From positions 124,001 through 188,000 of the forward strand of contig NZ_JACAIS010000005.1 in NCBI RefSeq assembly GCF_030325625.1: a stretch of DNA of 64,000 nt. The letters run 5' to 3'. Below, piece after piece: positions 61,574 through 64,000 of the stretch. The position numbers and the translations under genes are program-made. The DNA comes from Sphingobacterium sp. N143 (GTDB taxonomy: Bacteria; Bacteroidota; Bacteroidia; Sphingobacteriales; Sphingobacteriaceae). The notes under the pieces were generated by a model. The model searched no databases. It was not told the origin of the DNA and saw nothing but the letters and a program-made list of their open reading frames with translations. Numbering within the stretch: the stretch's first letter is position 1; each line of letters opens with the position of its first letter.

Positions 61574-61744
61574 GATTTAAAAAATTTAATGTGTTTACCT
61601 ATTTCATTAGAGGAGAGCATCAATCAAAAGATTACAGTCTAAACAAAAAAAGCCACATCTCACGACATGGCCCAAACTATGAAACTAAAAACATACCTTT
61701 TTACTAAAAAGGCTTACTAAATTTAAATTAGCATTTTACCTAAA

Positions 61745-61775
61745 CAAAGGTAGAGTTAACAGACCATAAATACAA
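61745..61775 (-). promoter_or_regulatory. Promoter of the DUF4142-cupredoxin operon
   Basis: On the minus strand TTG (complement of 61773-61775), a 20-base spacer, then TACCTTTG (complement of 61745-61752). The predicted leader to the ATG at 61573 is about 170 bases. Confidence 0.65.
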
Positions 61776-61850
61776 GATATCTTAACGCGAGGGTAAGATA
61801 ATTTAATTATACGATCTAATAAAAAATAGTCTTTCCCGACAAAGTGGAGT

Positions 61851-61858
61851 TATTTTTG
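61851..61858 (+). promoter_or_regulatory. -7 box (TATTTTTG) before the ORFan at 61920
   Basis: A full TAnnTTTG match 61 bases before the ATG. No -33 element at the expected distance. Confidence 0.4.
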
Positions 61859-61919
61859 CTATGCAATATGACCATTTAATACATTAAAAACTATTACACC
61901 AAATATTTACGTAGAATAA

Positions 61920-62552
61920 ATGATAAAATCAAAGCTCACTGCCTACATGAAGACAGCCCATGGCTGGGAAAAGATCAGTCGCTGGCAGCTTCTAAATATG
62001 CCACAAGCAACATACAAAAAATTCAAAGATAAATTTCAGCCATTTTATTTAGGTGCGAGCGAAGAATCTCCAAGATTGACCTTTAATATAGCACAAAAAA
62101 CTTTTCGTTTTCTCCCAGGTCAATTTGAGGAGACTGAAAAACAATCTGCTGGAATGACTTATCCAGAACAATTCCTTCCAGCCGAAGAAAGGAAAAAGAA
62201 AAATGAACAAGAATTTGAAAAAATTAAAGAAATACCTATCTATTTAGAAACTGGAAATTACAGTGAACTTCCTAAACAAATTTTAAAATATGTAGACATT
62301 GTAAAACCGCTTTCGGAATGGTATGAAATAGGTATTAAACCAAAAAAGGAAAAATATGGAAAATGGAAAGCTATAAAAAGAGAAGAGCGATATTTTGGTT
62401 TTCACGATGCTGATCTAAGAATGCAAAGTCATAAAGTTTCACTTGAAACAGGTAAAAGAGTTACGGAAAAGCCTTATTGCATAAAAGCATTAAATGAACA
62501 AGGTATTCCTTTAACAGACTTTGTTGCTTATGGGGAAGATGTATGGTTATAA
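61920..62552 (+). CDS. Protein of unknown function at a truncated sigma-factor locus
   Basis: A 210-residue soluble, basic and Lys/Glu-rich protein with no known motif; it begins MIKSKLTAYMKTAHGWEK. It ends exactly where a reverse-strand frame with the N-terminus of an ECF sigma factor begins, with its TAA inside that frame. It therefore looks like part of a segment that replaced the rest of the sigma gene. Its AT-rich codons fit an accessory origin. I do not recognise a family. Confidence 0.6.
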   Translation: MIKSKLTAYMKTAHGWEKISRWQLLNMPQATYKKFKDKFQPFYLGASEESPRLTFNIAQKTFRFLPGQFEETEKQSAGMTYPEQFLPAEERKKKNEQEFEKIKEIPIYLETGNYSELPKQILKYVDIVKPLSEWYEIGIKPKKEKYGKWKAIKREERYFGFHDADLRMQSHKVSLETGKRVTEKPYCIKALNEQGIPLTDFVAYGEDVWL

Positions 62553-62662
62553 TTATAGGATCGCCCTATTCTATAAAGAACAGGGTTAAACCGCCGAACG
62601 ATCAATTCGTAAAACTGCTTATCACCTCGCAGTACACGGTCTATTATTTCATTTTCTGTCAT
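62528..62662 (-). pseudogene. N-terminal fragment of an ECF RNA polymerase sigma factor
   Basis: On the minus strand from the ATG complement at 62660-62662 the frame reads MTENEIIDRVLRGDKQFYEL and continues through IVRRFNPVLYRIGRSYNYNH, the beginning of region 2 of an ECF sigma factor. After about 40 residues it runs into the 3' end of the gene at 61920-62552 and stops. Regions 2.3 to 4, needed for function, are absent, and I do not see them in the next kilobase. It is a relic of a deletion or insertion. Confidence 0.6.
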
Positions 62663-62846
62663 ATTGCAGTTTTATATTAATTATATTCTACCCCTTCTTT
62701 CTTACAATAGAGTTCGTAAATCAACAATTGGTTACAGGTATTAAAAATAACAATGATGGAGCTGACTAGTGCTATTCCCGGCTTGAACGAAAAAATGAAG
62801 GAATTAAATGACAAAACTATCCATTTCCTCGGCTAACAAGTATAGA

Positions 62847-63257
62847 TTAGGTATTCGGTCTCCAAGTTAATAATGCGGGTTGTAATTGTTTAATAAAATC
62901 AAATAGAAATGGATATTTAATAACTTTACTTTTATTAACAATTGTACCATCATAAGTCACCAGATCTAAATCAATATCATGCGAACTATCATTATTCGCT
63001 GTGCAATCAATATTCATCAAATCTGCAATACATCGAAGCTTATTTTCTAAAAGTATCTTTGATAGCGTTGTGCTTATGAGTACTGCCTCATTTAAAAAGT
63101 CTCCCTCATTGATAGGCCTCAAAAATTTTGTACAGATAATATCCGAGTATTTTATCATCGTACCGAGGTCTTTAAGACACCCCAACATCTTAATTAATTT
63201 TGTAGCAGGCATGGTATTAGTACCCAATACGATCAAAGCTGTGTAATAAACGACCAT
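62847..63257 (-). CDS. Divergent HPPK (FolK)-like protein
   Basis: A 136-residue protein with the outline of 6-hydroxymethyl-dihydropterin pyrophosphokinase. The YTALIVLGTN start, a GDFLNEAVLI-like strand, a central HDIDLDLVTYDG (matching the metal-binding D-x-D of FolK), and a PFLFDFIKQLQP end are all in order. It lacks the GR-x-R that binds ATP in FolK and has Ser/Asn there instead, so catalysis is doubtful. No other folate gene is near. The ATG complement at 63255-63257 is used; the longer frame starts with TTG. Confidence 0.6.
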   Translation of the reverse strand: MVVYYTALIVLGTNTMPATKLIKMLGCLKDLGTMIKYSDIICTKFLRPINEGDFLNEAVLISTTLSKILLENKLRCIADLMNIDCTANNDSSHDIDLDLVTYDGTIVNKSKVIKYPFLFDFIKQLQPALLTWRPNT

Positions 63258-63368
63258 TGTCAAATTGCGTTAACTACTCCTATAGAGTACCTAAATATAA
63301 AAAAGGTTACAAAAAATTAGCAGACACCATTAAATAAAACTTAAATACGGCCTCAGATATAACAGAAT

Positions 63369-63397
63369 AAGCACTAGCGTCAAAAACACTAGTGCTT
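63369..63397 (-). terminator. Weak terminator after the flavohemoglobin gene
   Basis: AAGCACTAG (63369-63377) pairs perfectly with CTAGTGCTT (63389-63397) around an 11-base loop. On the minus strand it lies 39 bases after the stop of the gene at 63436 and is followed by only a partly T-rich run. Confidence 0.45.
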
Positions 63398-63435
63398 AAA
63401 TTTACTAAACAACTCTACTATATGGAAAACTAAAC

Positions 63436-64000
63436 TTAATTGACTTGAAGTGACGCCGGACCAAATTCCTCAAAATGAATAGCTGTTTTTGGTACATTAT
63501 GCTCAATCAGAAAATTATAATGCTTTGCGATAAATGCACCTGGTCCGCAGATATAATACTCTGCCTGCTGATGTATAATTTCCTCTCTGATTTTGGATAA
63601 TTCGACCCAACCCTCATAATATGAACTATCTTCCACCTCTAATTGATCATAGAAAATATGCTGATTGACATTGGTATTCGCATGTGCAATCTCGGCGATA
63701 CGATCCTTAAATGCATGCACTGCTTCGTTGCGACAACCGTGCACCCAGGTAATCGGCACATCAACATTTTTATTGTTGGCTACTAATTCTTCCAACATCG
63801 ATAACAATGGGGTCTGACCAACACCGCCACTAATAAAGACCTTCGGTTTAGCGGCCTCGTTTTGCAAAACAAAAACACCAGCAGGTGCTGACAGATCAAC
63901 TAGATCTCCCTCATTGATATGATCATGGAGGCGGTTGCTAATCATTCCGTCAGGGTGAATACTTCCTGCTTCACGCTTAACTGAAATACGATAGTATTTT
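63436..64000 (-). CDS. hmp: Flavohemoglobin (NO dioxygenase), C-terminal part; runs off the right edge
   Basis: At least 187 residues of the reductase half are visible, continuing past 64000. They include KYYRISVKREAG (FAD domain), VDLSAPAGVFVL, GGVGQTPLLSML and YYICGPGAFI, and end with HFEEFGPASL, which is the usual C-terminus of Hmp. The globin domain that would confirm the name is outside the window. Hmp oxidises nitric oxide to nitrate with NAD(P)H and oxygen. The first visible ATG is at 63945, but the similarity extends upstream of it, so that is internal. Confidence 0.85.
   Translation of the reverse strand, partial: KYYRISVKREAGSIHPDGMISNRLHDHINEGDLVDLSAPAGVFVLQNEAAKPKVFISGGVGQTPLLSMLEELVANNKNVDVPITWVHGCRNEAVHAFKDRIAEIAHANTNVNQHIFYDQLEVEDSSYYEGWVELSKIREEIIHQQAEYYICGPGAFIAKHYNFLIEHNVPKTAIHFEEFGPASLQVN

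Noticed and set aside
62753-62836. A 27-residue frame beginning with two ATGs
   Set aside because: No upstream signal and no known family. It may be the tail of a decayed gene, so it is only mentioned in the junction finding.

Overview
The window looks like a chromosomal segment of a Bacteroidota bacterium of the Sphingobacteriaceae, most likely Sphingobacterium or a close relative. This rests on protein content (OstA-like LPS protein, DUF4834, DUF3817, DUF4142, DciA-type DUF721, a deoxyhypusine-synthase-like protein), on recurrent Bacteroidota promoters of the form TTG-N20/21-TAnnTTTG, and on the near absence of Shine-Dalgarno sequences. No rRNA gene, intact tRNA gene, CRISPR array, insertion sequence or prophage was seen. 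Several gene starts were moved inward from the longest open frame because that frame began at TTG or GTG.

Layout. 1-700: kdsC and the start of maf (lipid A/KDO supply and nucleotide house-cleaning). 830-1090: a short transcription unit with its own promoter, two tiny frames and a terminator. 1290-7743: a signalling block with a triple-receiver hybrid histidine kinase, CheR, CheB and a REC-kinase-REC protein, with no chemoreceptor or flagellar gene. 7.8-12.4 kb: azurin-like lipoprotein, two dihydrolipoyl dehydrogenases, a thioesterase and a DUF3817 membrane protein. 12.4-18.7 kb: LacI-type regulator, a catalytically odd HAD protein, LolD, SucC and AsnS. 18.9-24.5 kb: Sua5/YrdC, a DnaA-box cluster that is a strong oriC candidate, an SRPBCC protein, DciA, RecF, DUF4834, a PH-domain protein and TilS. 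24.5-31 kb: OstA-like protein, RdgB, a DHS-like enzyme and a dipeptide epimerase. 31.3-37.3 kb: gltBD. 37.5-42.8 kb: EamA exporter, LptF/G permease, Tgt, a GT2 glycosyltransferase and RsmG. 42.9-46.1 kb: small lineage-specific genes, PanE-like and hemerythrin proteins. 46.2-51.5 kb: DprA, an MFS symporter, the SRP RNA gene, AccD, a HExxH membrane protein and a MerR regulator. 51.6-54.7 kb: alpha/beta hydrolase, beta-carbonic anhydrase, flavin reductase, a 38-residue frame and a patatin. 54.7-60.2 kb: AraC regulator facing a TolC-HlyD-MFS-lipoprotein efflux operon. 60.3-64 kb: a more accessory end with cupredoxin/DUF4142, an ORFan sitting on a truncated ECF sigma gene, a divergent HPPK-like protein and the reductase half of a flavohemoglobin.

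How the genes fit together. Much of the window is core: replication and recombination (oriC, DciA, RecF, DprA), translation (AsnS, TilS, Tgt, RsmG, Sua5, SRP RNA), envelope biogenesis (KdsC, LolD, OstA-like, LptF/G) and central metabolism (SucC, Lpd, GltBD, AccD). The less ordinary observations are the oriC candidate next to dciA-recF, identical TAnnTTTG-N4-ATG spacing suggesting leaderless mRNAs, the tiny-ORF unit at 830-1090, a GC-rich structured element before asnS, a Tgt without the zinc cysteines, and the decayed junction at 61.9-62.8 kb.
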